Assembly: GCA_027605045.1 (NCBI GenBank)
Contig: JAQFWX010000040.1
Coordinates: 338,546-402,545 of the forward strand
Reading direction: 5' to 3'
DNA: 64,000 nucleotides
From: Phallus indusiatus
Taxonomy: Eukaryota; Basidiomycota; Agaricomycetes; Phallales; Phallaceae
Both the position numbers and the translations under genes were made by a program. Positions 34,111-47,639 of this stretch are shown here, one piece after another. How positions within the stretch are numbered: the first letter of the stretch is position 1; every line of letters begins with the position of its first letter. The notes beneath the pieces were generated by a model. The model had not been told where the DNA came from. It worked only from the letters and a program-made list of their open reading frames with translations, and made no database searches.

Positions 34111-36370
34111 TTTACGCAGGCCTGTAGCGACTTGCGCGTCACATTCAAGTTCATCCTCTGACTCCATGATGAGCTGAACAGTGTTAACAAGAGATTGTAT
34201 GACGGTTTCTTTCTTGTCGTTGCACTGGGAGGGAATGGGAAACTCTGCACGCTGGATACGGTGAAGGTGGGGTGTTGAGTGGAGCGTGTCCAGTGCATTT
34301 GAATAAGTGCACTGGTGTCTGGCGCGTCTCCTTTCCAGGTCTCCACTGGTCAGCCTGGTATCTCTGCGTGGGACGGAACGTTATAGGGTGCTCGTGTTGA
34401 ATATGCTCGCGGTATGTTTGTTCCAGGTTTGTAATACTGTATGCTAAATCGCGTCCCAGTGCTTCTGGCAAAGGCGCGTTTGGCTTTCAGGTCTGCATTA
34501 CCATCCACGCCAGAGTGTCCTGGAGCCCATTTCATTTTCAGGCGCATGTTTGAATTGTATAACAGAAGCTTATCGAGCTGCTCGTGGTCTGTCTATACGA
34601 TGTGGTGTGCTCGTCGCGGTTGGCGAATAGTGCAGGCCAAAATTGTGACTATCGTCATGCTATTGATGGCTTTCCGCTGCATTACCACATGGATGCCGAG
34701 ACTCATCATACCGACAAGCTCGACTTCGAGAACGGTGAATCCTTTAGTTGATAGCTCTAGATCCCCTTTCTCTTGCGTCCTTGAGGAGTACTGCTGCAAT
34801 GCCGACTCTGTCGTCTGTCGCGTATCTGTCCGAGCAAGCAACGCAGGTGCTGGGGTGGTTGTTGTTAGCCTTTTTTTCGTCTTTTGTGCTACCGGTTATG
34901 CTAACATCAATTCTGTTCCCAATTAGAATATTTTCGCAAGGTCTCGACCCGTTTAAACCTGTTCGTTCGCCCAGCCAAAGGTTCGCCTGAGGGCTTCTAT
35001 TGGCGTGGGATGAGCATGCTGTCGGTTTATCCTTTCGTGCACGACGTGGTGGAAAATTGGCAAGTCGCGCGGATCTCTTTGGCACATTTCGTCGAATAGT
35101 AACTGTGCTATAGCTAGGAGGAGATCGATGTGTGCACACATTTAGGGACTCTGGGTATTGTCAGCATGGCACCAGTTGCGGCTAAGGCTACTGCTCGTCG
35201 TATGGGTTCCAGTTTCCTTGCAAATCATTATGATACTGATACGCGTTTAGCTCGATGATTCGGTCGGCACCAGACGCTTGCAGCGTATAGGACTTGGGGT
35301 ATGTGTGCTGCATGGCCCAGTTCAAGCCTTTGACGTACATATTTGCCTGCAGCTGGTGTTCTTCAAATCCCAGTTCCTAATCCAAAATGATTCTTAGGTA
35401 TATGATAGCGTTTGAAGGCGCGACTTCCGACTGGTCTCGGAGCACGAATCTGGTCTACACACGAGTGTCTTCAAGTCGTGCTTTTGCCGTTCTCTCGTGA
35501 ATCCCCCTAGCTTCAGCTTGGGTATCTCGAAGCTGGAGCTGTGGAGTTCGGCTTCAACTACGCGCTGAAAGCTCTTTGTGTGCTGTAGCAAAGGTTTTGC
35601 CCGCAGTGACCAGGTATACTACGTCATCTGCAAATCCTGTTCCCAGCTCATCTTTGCTCTTGCGTAGGACTACGACTAGTCCCGAGTTATAGACATCGTG
35701 GCAGAAGAGAGATATGATGTGATGACGATGCGATGGATCTGTTCTGTTGAGATAGGCTCGTAGGAGAACTTGCGCGTTCAGGTAGGCCCGTCCGTCGGCT
35801 GTCAGGTTGTATTATCATTGATGAGAGATCCGAAAGAATACTGTACGCAATAACCTTCGCATTTTCTGCGTCTGTTTTTGTGGCAATAATGCCTACGATG
35901 TCTGATCTCTCGAGGACAGGGATGGTGCCACCGCTCGGTGTTCATATGTCAGTTTCATTCACGTTCTCAAGTCAGTTCTTCTAGTGATCCACCTGGGCCT
36001 TCTGGATCATCATCGAGTTAATTGCGTCTTGTTTGCTGGTAGTCTCTGTGAATCGGGTCATTAGGCTTGTGTCGCTCTGTAAATGGATCTTCGTCTTCTT
36101 TCGTAGCTGTTTTGGTGTCTTCTTGGTGTCCTCGCTTCATCACTGCTTCGAGTTAGGGGTGATATGGAGGTCCGGGACCAAACGTGGGTGGTGTGCTGGA
36201 CTGAGTCGTCAAGATCTTCGGTAGCTAGTGACGCTGGTGAGATTCGTGTGGTAAGCTTCTGTTCTAGTTTCCTTGCGAAATTCCTCCAGATTGACATTCC
36301 GATAGTTGCTGCGTGGTTTAAGTTGGGTCGTTCGGACCGGGAGGTTGATCTTGGTTTGGAGATTGCCAAG
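34111..36370 (-). mobile_element. Old, heavily mutated non-LTR (LINE) element
   Basis: Pieces read on the minus strand. RT catalytic box: TGFADDVVYLV at about 35606-35638. RNase H remnants run from about 34850 to 34480, including MKWAPGHSGVDGNADL near 34500-34540 (the HS.V.GNE.AD motif). A downstream segment follows near 34110-34350. Many stops and frame changes lie between. It differs in sequence from the young LINE at 30151, so it is another family or a much older insertion. Ends are approximate; I could not find a target duplication. Confidence 0.65.
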
Positions 36371-36639
36371 GTAATGGTTGGCTGATACAGGTCTCAGGTT
36401 AAGGTATCATTTCACAATATCGTTCAATACTAATGATGAATTGAAAATAGTGTCTAGCCTGGTTTCGTTTTTGGTTGTCATTGCCTCTGGGGTGGGTATG
36501 TGCTTCGAAAGGGCCAAGGCTGCCCATGTACCATGTCATTTTCTCAAGATATCGAGTAGCCTTTTGGGACCGTCTGTCGTGAATGGGTGATTGCTAGGTT
36601 CTTCGTGCACGTTGGATGTCTTTAAGTCACCCAGCCAGA

Positions 36640-38440
36640 CTGTCCTGGAATCTTCCCGCAAGACCATTGCATTCACAGTCGGAAGTCGTCGTGGACGTAG
36701 TGTCGTCCGTTTCGTCCATCAGCGACCTCCTGGCAGCCGTACTATTCTCAGCCCTTGAAAGGCATTAAATGATGAATATTAAGTATATCCAAGTAGTTCA
36801 GATTTATTAGAAATGCGATACTATACAAAATTAAATATTTAATGTAGTTATTTGATTTCTAGTAGCCCAGCTCGAATAAAACGCCTTGACGTGATTCTCA
36901 GACTGCACGCAGAATCTAAATGAAAGTATGAAGATAGATCTCTAATCTCTGTAGTAGTCGAACTACGTACCTTGACTGAACTTAGTAAAGTCGTGAGGAC
37001 TCAGGCCTCAGGCTTCTAGCTCCACGGCTGACGCAGATATCAAGGACAGAGAACCCAAACCGGAGCTGAGGTTAAATTCATACGTTCAGTTCGTTTCGTT
37101 AGGAAAGGCCGCGTAATCATTGTCCTAATAAACCCCTTCCTGAATGAACGATTTCAATTGTCTTCGCACGACAGTTGGGGGTGACCTCGAAGAAGAAGAT
37201 TTCGGCATCACGAACATATTGCTGACGAACCAGAGCAGCGCGGGACGATCTGTTCATGGGATGGAGCTGACATTGGACGATGGAGTGCTTCCTCATCGGT
37301 GCTTCGTCGGTTACTTGGGCAATGGCACGTTGATGCTACATAGAGGAGCATCACATCAAGTTGTGCGTGTTAGACTCACGTTTCTTGTTTTAGTCTGCAA
37401 TTGACACAAGGATTGTCGCTCGTCAGGTATTATCGTGTTGCATATCTAAATGTTCTTCGTGTTGCATATCTAAATGTTCTTCGTGTTGCATATCTAAATG
37501 TTCTTCGTGTTGCATATCTAAATGTTCTTCGTGTCCCAGCTTCGACGTTGGCATTAAGAGACACGGAAGGTTTTGAAAACGTTACCGGACAAGCTGAAAT
37601 CGTGTTCGGAAATGTTGACGTGTCATGGGTAAAAGCTATCCACGGTGAATCTGTTGGTATTGGCGCTGGTATTGCGGGACGGCGAGATGTTTTCGACCAA
37701 GCTGGACATGGTGGGTACCCGCGGAGACCGGAAGAAATTGGAAAGCAACCCATGCAAACTAAGCGACTTGAGTCAACGCGAACAAAAGACAATGACGATT
37801 ACATACCGAGCTCATCCACTAATTCTAATTCTCCCAATCCGAGTTAGTCATATTCCATTATCCAGTAATACTAGCAACATAACTGAAACTATGTTCAGGT
37901 CCACCGGCGGCGATAGCGGGGGTCTATTAAGTGGTTCACCAAACTCAAGTAGAGCTGAGTACCAAAAGCGCCATCAACGTAGGCCTTCAAAGGTACATCT
38001 TCATTATAAGAAACAAAACACGAATTTGTTGAGTATCACCACGGCTGTGTTGAGCTTCAAAGCGTTCGGAATGTTAAAAGGTGAATGAGCACCAGCAATG
38101 AAATGAGAACGGTGCTTCGCGTGTCCATTCCCACCGACCCTTGGATGCACACAGGAAAAATGGAGGGCGGATGAGACTAGAAGACATGGTGACTGGAGCC
38201 CAGGAGAAGTGAGATGACAAAACAGACGCGGTTTGTGCCGCGAGGAGGAAAGGTGACGTGAGCCCAGCTGTTCCCGAGGTAGGTCGAGGCGGCAGTATAA
38301 TAGAGGTCTGGTACAGAGGGAATGTGAATTAATATATGATTGACAGTGGGCTCTGCTGGTAGGCTTTCATCACAGTGACACCCAGTGTGCTGAAGACCAT
38401 GTGCGTGACTCTGTGACAAAACGTTCTCTGCGTGTTCTTT
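36640..38440 (-). pseudogene. Family R copy 7, decayed, with minisatellite
   Basis: It aligns with copies 2 and 4. A GMDTRSTVLIS-like box lies near 38110 and an open block of coding-like sequence lies at 37640-37790. It contains a 24-bp tandem repeat. The right end at 38190-38440 matches 16330-16560 at the left edge of the duplication. Confidence 0.4.
37434..37534. repeat. 24-bp minisatellite, four copies plus a partial one
   Basis: The unit starts CGTGTTGCATATCTAAATGT and repeats at 37434, 37458, 37482 and 37506, with no difference seen. The single unit seen near 25662 in copy 4 (CGTATCTGAATGTTCTTCGT) is probably the ancestor. Confidence 0.95.
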
Positions 38441-39607
38441 TCCCATTTATCAATGAGATGCTAAACCCTGACGCTGTATCTGTGCAGATTTTGCTATCTG
38501 AGTAAAGGCGAAGAAAGACGATAAATTCCGAGAATTTTGCCTTCGTGACCCGAGTTGGATAATTTCAATGCCGATGCATGCCGTTTGACACCATCTGAAT
38601 CCAATCTTTCGCCACGACAAACTCGGCATCCTCAGTGGTATCCTTCTCGCTTGGAGACGCTTGGAGAAAAGTGTCGATGAAATAGCTGTTTTTTTGTGGG
38701 GTGGATGGTGCAGTTGGTGATGATAGCGCAAGAAAAAAAGAGCTTCGAATAAAATGGTACGGAAAGTGAAAATAGGAAGAACTATGCATGAGGAACAAAG
38801 CCGGGACAAAAGGTTTGACTCTTGTGATTCATGTATTTGATGTTGGTTCATTTTCGCTGCCTTAGACTCCACTGCCAACGTCAGTCTCCCGTTTGTACTA
38901 GTAATCTTCGGAGAAGGTACATATGCACATTTGACGCTAAGCAAAGTTGTCCGTCGTTGTGCCAGTTTGAGAAACAAATGCAAACGGAAATGGTGACGCA
39001 ATCTCACGAGCCGGATCCACGCCGACGAGTCACGCAATACTCCTGTCATTTGACATGTCCTGAATTATCGAATTTAGAAGTACGCCCCCACATATCCTCC
39101 AACGAAAATCTGGTCAAAGCTTAGACTTGTACTACCCCTCAATCCGCCCGTAATGATTTCCGCTCGCGACTTCTGTTCTGGCTACCTACGTCGTCTCGGA
39201 ATTTTCTATGACAGACCACTATGAAAAGGAATGGTTTGTTTAGCGTCGAAGATGGGTCATTTATGTCAAGCGTCAAAATATGTTAGACGGTGAGGTGACG
39301 CTCCCTCTCACCTGACGGAAAGGATATATTCACCTCCGCGATTTCCCGATTCCTCTACGATCTACTGTGGACTCCCTTGTCAAACATACAAACTGGGACG
39401 GAGAATCTCAGGATTTTAATGTTTTTCGGCATCACGGAGCCTCGAAGAACTAAGTTTCATCACGTAGTAGCATCACCCAGGCGGTCTTTCGCATTGATGC
39501 AGCCAATTTAGTAGATAGTGATTGAGCGAGAGTATTCTGAATGAAGCCAGTTAGGTCAGTCTCCTAATTACCCTACAATGTATAATACAAAAAATATCAA
39601 GATTCAG
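38441..39607. other. 3' flank of NWD-B
   Basis: About 640 bp (38441-39080) are absent from the NWD-A side, so this is an insertion here or a loss there. A 199-codon minus-strand open frame (38450-39049) runs through it but shows no domain. From 39085 it aligns with 16590-17130. Confidence 0.4.
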
Positions 39608-42600
39608 CTACTTTTTGCATTCTGTCCATCTTTCACCGTGAACAAAATTTTCGAAACTGAGTTTTGTAAACTCTTCTGGGGGTGCCATGAGCGATATGCT
39701 TGGATACCACAAAATATGTCGCATCTCCCACGTCGGAATCCAGAATAGAAGTTCACCGCGTGGGCCCAGCATCCAACCATCCTCACTTGACTTCGCCCCG
39801 GGCAAAAAGCTTGCTTTATTACACGCCGTCAGTGCGTAATCTAGTACCTCAGTCTCTTCAGAGCGCAGCTTGTAATCCTCAATTAATCTAGCCAAACACT
39901 GAGTAAAATACTCGACTGAATAGCCAAACTCGTACCGTCTCGTTTCAAGATGCCCAAATTTCTCGGCGAACTCCCGATCGCTTATATGATCGATACAAAG
40001 GCATGTCGCGATTTCGTACACACGCAAATCCCACACCCTTGCTATCTCCAGTGAATCAACAGTCAAGAGGCTGTCTCCATCTAATGCCATTGGGTATGAT
40101 GTCCATTGGCTTCTACCATGATGCGTGGATTCTGGTACAAGACACTGCATGGCTATATCTTTAGTCTGTATATTCCAGATATTGACACGATCCTTTTCAG
40201 TGTCTCCGTCCAATCTGACCAATGCACATATCCGCTCGGAGTCATTAGAGAAACGAAACATCTCGACCTTATTGTCGGATGGGGGCCCGTCTAACGGAAT
40301 ACCCTTCTCCATATCCCAGAGATTCACTTTTTTCTGATCTTCAAGGGGTATCCAAGCAATGTATTTTCGATTTGGGGAGAATGCTGGAAGCCTGCGTGTA
40401 GTGAAACAATCAATGTTTTCACCTGTTGAGCGGTCTAAAATACCCAGTTTGAACATAGTACTATTCTGATCCCAGCCCTCGGGCCGTGATTTAGAACACG
40501 CGCATATATATGTATCATTGGAAGAGATGAAGATTGAGCGGATAAATGGATTGATATTTTTGAAGAATCTGGAATCAGATTCTTTGACGACGATTGAACG
40601 GATACATAGATCATGCCGAAAGGGCTCATTGATCGTTTCATGTGATTCCGAATCACGTTCCTCGATAAAGCCGTGTTCATCTGTTTGATATGCAACCCAA
40701 AACGTAGCACCTGTTTGAGAGAAAGTAAGAGCCGTCACTTTGCTGGATACTCTACTGCAGCTGCTCAAAGTACGGGTGCGGACATCCCATACTTTGATAT
40801 TGTTCTTTTCATCACAGCTTAAAAGGCGGTCGCCTCTTGTAGAGAATGCGAGAATGGTGAGTGGTTCGCCCAATTCATCTATAGTGAATATCTCCTTTTC
40901 ATTGATGTTCCAGAGACAAAGAGAAGACGGTCGATTGGTGTCAACATAAGCAATGGTCCAGTGATTATCTTCCGGGGAGACTTCGGTAAGTGGTCGGGGG
41001 TCATCGATATCGTCAACCATCACAGAGGCGGTGTTTAAGACAGTAGTTCCCGCAAGATCCAGAACTCGAAGGTCTCCTGCCCGCAAATTATTCCATCCCA
41101 GAATGACATGTTGTCCCTTGTGCCAAGCTCCACTAAATGTATAGGGATCTAGCACTTCATCAATATCGTCTTCGTCCTCACTCCTGTTGTCGATTTCCTG
41201 AAGCCCATCCCATGCTAGAACATATATCGTACCAGCGTCCCGAACTGCTATGTGTGTCGCATTAGATGATAGGGCGCCTACATGCATACTGTAAAAGGGG
41301 TGTTCGCGTTCCACAATGCGCCGTGAGTCCTTTCCTGTCGATACATTCCGGATCAAGCACTTGTCTTTGACAGAAAGGAACAGGTCTTCCCCATCCGGAG
41401 AGAACCCTGCTGTGAAATATCGGGGCTGATTCTGAAACCGGCAAACCATCGTCCTTGTCTGTATGTCATAAACCTCTATGTCGCAAGTTTTCTTGTCCCA
41501 AAACCCAGGGTCCATGACGCAAACAATGTAATTGTCGCTTAATGCTTGTAACTTGTGACTCTCGGTAAGCGACGCAAACGAAACGAATGTCTTTTCTCGA
41601 GTATCCCAAAGTCGCAACACCTCGCCGTAGCCCAAGGGCTGAATGCCGACGAACCTTCCTCTGGAGGAGAACATAACCGCTCCGCCGAATAATCGCCTGA
41701 AATCTCCCAGAATGTCTTCGAAAGGTTTGAAATGAGTCTCTCTCTCATAGAAAATCATAGCTTCATTGGTCCCGAAAGCAACGAAACGTCCATCCGGAGA
41801 GATATGGCAAGAACGGCATTCTTTTGGCGCAATTCCTTCGTTAGATTCATATGAGACATTCCTCGTATTTTCCTCCCAGATCAAGATCCCTCCATGTTCA
41901 TAGCAACAGTAATGCAGGTCTCCATTCAATGAAAATACGATATCGGTGACACACGCCTCTTCTTCCGGACTCGTCTGACAAAGCATTTCGCCAGTAATAT
42001 AATCCCACACCCATAAATCCCCGTTTTTGAAGCCAGCTGCAATTTGTTTGTTTTGAGGGGAGAATGCAAGTTTCTCAAGCCTTGATGAGGGGTGTTTTTG
42101 GATAATACTGTTTTTGAATTGAGGCTTGAGGGATATAGGTTGGCCGATATCCACGCTGAAAAGATGCGGGTACTGAGGAAGAAATTGTGATGATATCAAT
42201 GATTCCTTTGAGATATAAGGAAGGGCGGAAAGGTAAAGATGGGGTGTGCTCTCCGTCATCATCTTTCCAAATTTGAATAAAAATTGTGATGCCTCTTCTG
42301 CGAGTGAAGCTAATTTAGGATACCTATTCTACATATCAAATATTTTAATTTTACACCACACATAAATTGTGAACACTTACCTTTGTCATATTTATTATGA
42401 TCTGCATTCCAGAACGACCATGATCCACCTCCGCTAATAGACTAAGCACTTCAAACAAGTACAGTAATTTGATACGAATAAAGTTGTTGATTTTTTCCAG
42501 AAGGTCTTCGTTAAGGTTGGAACGTTCCAGGTGGTATCCCCAGAAACAACATGCATATGACAAGGAAGATGGAATTGCTTTGGCTACCCGAGAACCGAAA

Positions 42601-45196
42601 TCCGGTACGTCTCTATTGCGTTTGTGTGACGTTTCTAGTTCACATATGTTGAACCGGAGCATCCCATTCATGACCCGTAAACATGCGTCCATGAAAAAAC
42701 TTTGGTCCGATGTATCGATGTAATATCGGTTCGGAATTCCGGATGTTTGTTTGGGTTCGAGGAAAAAGTCGAAAAGGGAGGCATGTATTGGTCGAAGTTT
42801 GACAGTCAATTTGTCAATGCCGATGAACAGGGAATTCAACACCTTCAATACAGCTTTGACGTCATGAATGTCCCCGCAAATAGGTCCAAAAAACTCTTGC
42901 AAGTCCGAGACTGAAAGTGGTTTCCGTGCAACTATGAGTGCCCCGACGCATTTTTTCAACATATCGACATATTCGAGATCCCTACATTCTTCTTGATCGT
43001 CGAGGATTTCGTGATACCGCTCGTACAAAGAAGGAGGAGGTTTGGAAAGGACGGCTTCTAGTCGCTGTCTTGCTTTGAATGGACCCAGTTTCCGGATGTG
43101 AAGACATGTAAGTCTAGCACATATGAAAAGGTCTTGCGCTTGATGGGCTAATAAATACCGCCAGTTCTCTACTCTATCCAACGTCTTCGCCATGTCAGCA
43201 AGCTCATTGGAGATGAATTTATGAATGTCATTTCGTGTGCTGGCAGAGTCAATGTCTGCCATATATTTGCAGTGAACGTTTGGATGTCGATGAAATTGTT
43301 CAATGTCGTCTTCGGGACGAGAGGTTATTATGATACGATAATTACTCGGAAGCTCTGAACTTCGCTCAAAAAGCAAGTTCAGAAGAATCTTGCGTTCCCT
43401 TTGGCCACCGCTTTCGTCCAGAGCATCAATGATAATGACCAGCCGTTTTGTCGTCCCTTTGGACGGCTTCATGATCATCTCGTTGAATTGCACTTCGGGA
43501 TCCAACGACTTTCTAATCGCGATATCTCTAACAGCCTGTACGAGATTGCGTTTCCATAAGACATTACGATCGGCCAGATTGCGAGAAATAGTGCTGAATA
43601 AGTACTTGACCAGCTCTTTATTATTCTGACTGAAGCAGAAAAATGATCCAAGCTGATTTTTTAAATTCTTGGCAATTGTGTGAGCGACTGCGGATTTCCC
43701 GGTTCCTGCCTGGCCACTGAGGATGAGAACTCGTTCGGTCGTATCCTTGTTGACCCACTCCTCTATCTCTTTGATGAGCGTTTGACGAGTTCCAGGTAGG
43801 CATTTCTTCTCCTCGGCAAGTCCTACGTCACGGGCATATGGTATATCGCCAAGAAGATTGAGAACCTCTAACATGTAATATCTAAGGAACCAAATATACG
43901 TACTAGGAATAACGAATACTTACCCATATTTGATGCTATTTCGAGCAATAAGAGATCACGAATATTTTCCCTGATTTGATCAAATGATTTCCTGAAATCT
44001 GAAATTTCGTCGTTGAGGATTGGTCCTTTGATGAGGTTTGTAGCTGAATCAAACATCGCATTAACATAGAACGGAAAGAACAAGAAAAAGTAGCTACTTG
44101 GATTATTCTCTGTGTAATCCTTGATGAATTTGGCACACTCGCAAGTTTTATCGATGAGAAGTATCAATTGGTCGGTTCCGAGTCGAGTGTCTTTAAGAAC
44201 AGACAGTTGGTCCGCTTCATCTATGTACTTATAAATGAATGACAATTTCTCAAGTAGTCCTTTGATGTTGTTGGTTCGAGCTTGATTCGCCTGAAGAATC
44301 TGATAGGCGAATAAGCTACTGTTGAAAATAGATATCAAACGCCAGCTTACATCCAGAACTATGGACACAATGCTCCAAATTTGTCGGGTCCATGGATTTA
44401 ACTATAATTTTAGTTAGGACTAAAAATTACTAGCTACGATCCAAAAACGAACCGCAGCAACGGGATCTATGGCTGTCTTGACGATTCCGAGATACGTGAG
44501 AAACGTGGACCAGGTTTCCCTTTCTGCAAAATGGGTTTCCTTGCTCTTCTGTTTCGCTATGTCGAGCATATCCTTGAAACGATCTTCCTTGATAGCAAAG
44601 CTGAGCTGACTCTTCTTGCCCACTTTAGTACTACAAACTCCTGGAATAATCTAAAAACGAAAGCTCAGAATGAAAATTGTGAGACATACCGGATGATCCA
44701 TCAAGAAGTTCGGACACGGCAGTTGTTGTAAACTCTCCAATAACCTCAGACTTTTCCTTTTTTTCTTTTATTTCCTTTTTCATAATAATTTTGAAGTGAA
44801 TCTTGAAATCGGCAGTGAGATTATAGCTTTTCAAATTTACTGATTAGCCAATTTAAAAGAGTCGGTGAACTCGTTTAATCTGGTGGACCCACAGAATCTG
44901 TTCGCACCAAACAATACATTTCCCTTGAGACTGTCCTTCGACTGAATTCAATGGTTCGTTATCATCACCGATGATTTTGGTGATTTCGATTAAGAAGATC
45001 CGTTTGTGAATCTTCAGAGAGGGAATGGGAGGATCTGTCAGTTCAATATCTGCAAAGTACGTGAAGCTGCGTTCTAAGTTAGGTTATTTAATGATTTCGT
45101 ACCGGAAATCGTATATCGACGCTGCTCAAATCTGCAACAGAAATCGGTTATTTTGCTAACGTTAAATAAATAACAAATTCACAATGACGATGACAT
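39608..45196 (-). CDS. NWD-B: NACHT-WD40 STAND (NLR-like) protein, apparently intact
   Basis: Exons, 5' to 3': 45183-45196 (ATG 45196), 45103-45131, 44893-45049, 44690-44826, 44453-44640, 44351-44401, 44098-44299, 43924-44043, 42381-43867, 39608-42328. They sum to 5106 nt, exactly 1702 codons. The C2-like region covers residues about 5-112 (RYTIS, IHKRIFLIEITKII, KIHFKIIMKK, VIGEF). A helical region to about 299 includes WSIVSIV and ECAKFIKDYTENN. NACHT covers about 330-480, with Walker A GQAGTGKS at 351-358 and Walker B VIIIDALDES at about 442-451. The WD40 region is 796 to about 1600. A terminal cap (GWMLGPRGELLFW, ENFVHGERWTECKK) ends at the TAG. It is very close to NWD-A over NACHT. The WD40 part has an extra 60 bp or so near 40540-40600. 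Domain names are from the family; the ligand and downstream effect are unknown. Confidence 0.9.
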
Positions 45197-45999
45197 GGTT
45201 GAGTGTTTATCGAAAAAAAAATGAGGATTGAGAATGAGTAGATGAGGATGTGGAAGACTGATACTATCGTTCGGCTTTGGTTGAGAGTGAGAGAACAATG
45301 AAGTTGCCACGAGTTTTGCACCTTCTTTTGATTCGGATGAACACCTGTGATTGTATTAAGAATAGCGTCGTATGGAGTGATCAGTATTACATTGGCAAAA
45401 ACAGCGTGGAGGCAAAACTTGAAATTTAAGATCTAAGAGCCCGACTCGTGCCTGGCTTCGAATTCTCAAGCTCTCAAGCATTTTACCCTCTACCAACTGA
45501 TTCAACGCAGTCCAACCCTAGTAATCGGCCTGATCCTGTGGTGCTGCCTAACGGTCATGTCCATCGAATGTCTCAATGGCTCTCGCGAATTCATGCGACA
45601 CCTCCAGACCTCACCGAGATTGGATACCACGGAAAGTCCGCTGTTGAGCCCTAAAACGATGTACATGTACCGTTTGCCGTATTACTTTCAAACAATAGTT
45701 ATTTAGTAAACGTTAATATATCATCATCACCGTCAAGGTTTTCTGACTGAGACTGTCCTTCCGACTCTTTCGCAGCATTGCTGCTCTGACTCCCGCGCCT
45801 CCAGATAGAGTTCACTGAAAGCGCCTGTAGACTGCAATGTTCAACTCCTAAATAATTCTCTTATCCTGATAAGAATGCATTAATTAAGGATGATGGAATC
45901 AGATGGATACTGACCCAGCTTTCCCAGCGATTTTAGACATTATGATCGCTTCAAAATTGAAGTAAACCTCAGGCTGTTCGGTACGCAGTCTCAACTCTT
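45197..45999. other. 5' flank of NWD-B
   Basis: Collinear with 22568-23390; candidate promoter. No other gene recognised. Confidence 0.5.
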
Positions 46000-47620
46000 C
46001 GGCACTCCAACGGGACGTTATTCAACAATGGATAATCATATCGGTCGTCCACAGTGCGGCATACCCATAAAATCGTGTTCATACACATCACAGTTTCTTC
46101 GGCGATGATTTTTGTATCTTTGCACAGCCGCCCCCGCCGTGGGCGACTCTAAAGGGGAAGAACATCATAGCTCTGCGAATGTCCATGATGGATCCAGACC
46201 AGAAGGTAGGCATGAGTCTGGACGATGAACGGTGGAGAATTTGAATTGAGCCGCGTTCTCCTAGTGGCTATTAGTCCCCGCACGACGCATTTCACCTTCG
46301 GTATCCAATTGACGCGAGAACTCCTGTTCATTAGGCTTCCGTCAAGTCGTTTTCTAGTCGTTCCCACCATACGTTACTGATTCACTATACGATTCCACGA
46401 GAGCTTCGATATCGGTGTCGGTAGAAGCGCTACCGGGCAAGCTGACACCGAGAATGTTGGCGTGTCCGAGGTGTAGGCTGTCGACGATGAATATATCAAG
46501 GCTGGAAAGGTAGCGAGATGTTATCCGACGTTCTTGGACAAGGCGTTCGTGACATAAATGTCAACCTGGAGTGTACCTTGCCTTTGGGAATGCATTCTAC
46601 GGTGCGACGAGCCTATGAGGCGATCCAGTGCATGTAAGCTAGACCACGCGATTATAATTGATAACGTCGAGAGGGAAGATCACGATAATATACTTACTAG
46701 GCAGAGATTTGACCTTCATTCTCACATTCACTAGGTGTCCTACCCCGTTTTCCAGCAACACAAGCCGTAACGCGTAACGTGTTCAAGAACGAAGTACCGA
46801 GGTCCATTGGCAGGGATGACGACAGTTAATAGACCACCAACTCAAATAGAGTCACCGAAGCGCCACTGCTCTCAGAGAACGCCTTCATTAAAACGCAAAA
46901 TCGAGAGTATCACCACAGCTTTATTGAGCTTGAAGACGTTCTTTCGTGTTCGTAAGGAGCTTGGTGAATCCACACGAATGCCGAGTACAATATCTTGTGC
47001 GTTTATTTCAGCTGAGAATGAGATGATGAATGGATGAGATTTGGAAATGAATTACGGTGGGCCCGGTGGTGAAGAGGATGTGATTCAGGGAGAAGTATTG
47101 GGAGTCTACAGAACGAGGGCGATAGGCTGACGCTGGGAAATGGGAGTGTGGTACAGGATGAAAATATAGCAAAAAAGATACAAATATGGATAATTTGCTT
47201 ATGAATAAGAGGTGATATATGATACGAACAGAGACCCAGAAGAGAGGGTGTGTTGAAAGTGCGCGTTATGGCCGTAAACGACGCACCGGGAGATGCCGAG
47301 TTCGATCACGCAAACGAGTTTATTCGCTGCACAATCGCAGCTCTTACACGGCGCGGAGGAACGGTGTACAATGACAGTGAGGTCTCTGGGCTTTGTCATT
47401 CTAGAACACGGTATCGGTCTACTCCATTGTGCACAGGCGATTGTTACTTCCTTCGTTCCACATTGAATGATATCTGCTGAAGTCACCCAGCCAGATTGTC
47501 CGAGAGGTCCTTACGCAAAGCCATGATTGCATTCACAGCTGAAAGTCATTGTAAGTGTGCAGCGTCGTCCGTTTCTCCATCAGGATGTGGTGATCTCCTA
47601 GCTGCCATGCTATTCTCAGC
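46000..47620 (-). pseudogene. Family R copy 8, decayed
   Basis: Collinear with copy 3 (23390-24960). On the minus strand there is an NAQDIVLG box near 46995 and an open block at 46149-46370 with NRSSRVNWIPKVKCVVR. The right part (47220-47620) matches 24510-24910 closely. Confidence 0.45.
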
Positions 47621-47639
47621 GTTAAGAATGAAAGTGACT

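Noticed and set aside
34593..35141. Separate genes in short frames at 34.6-35.1 kb
   Set aside because: They are pieces of the decayed LINE, read in shifting frames.
37434..37534. CRISPR array
   Set aside because: The units are contiguous with no spacers and the genome is fungal; it is a minisatellite.
38450..39049. 199-codon minus-strand frame as a gene
   Set aside because: No domain or paralogue, basic and Leu/Ser-rich throughout, and it lies in a segment absent from the paralogous unit. Kept only as a note in the NWD-B flank.
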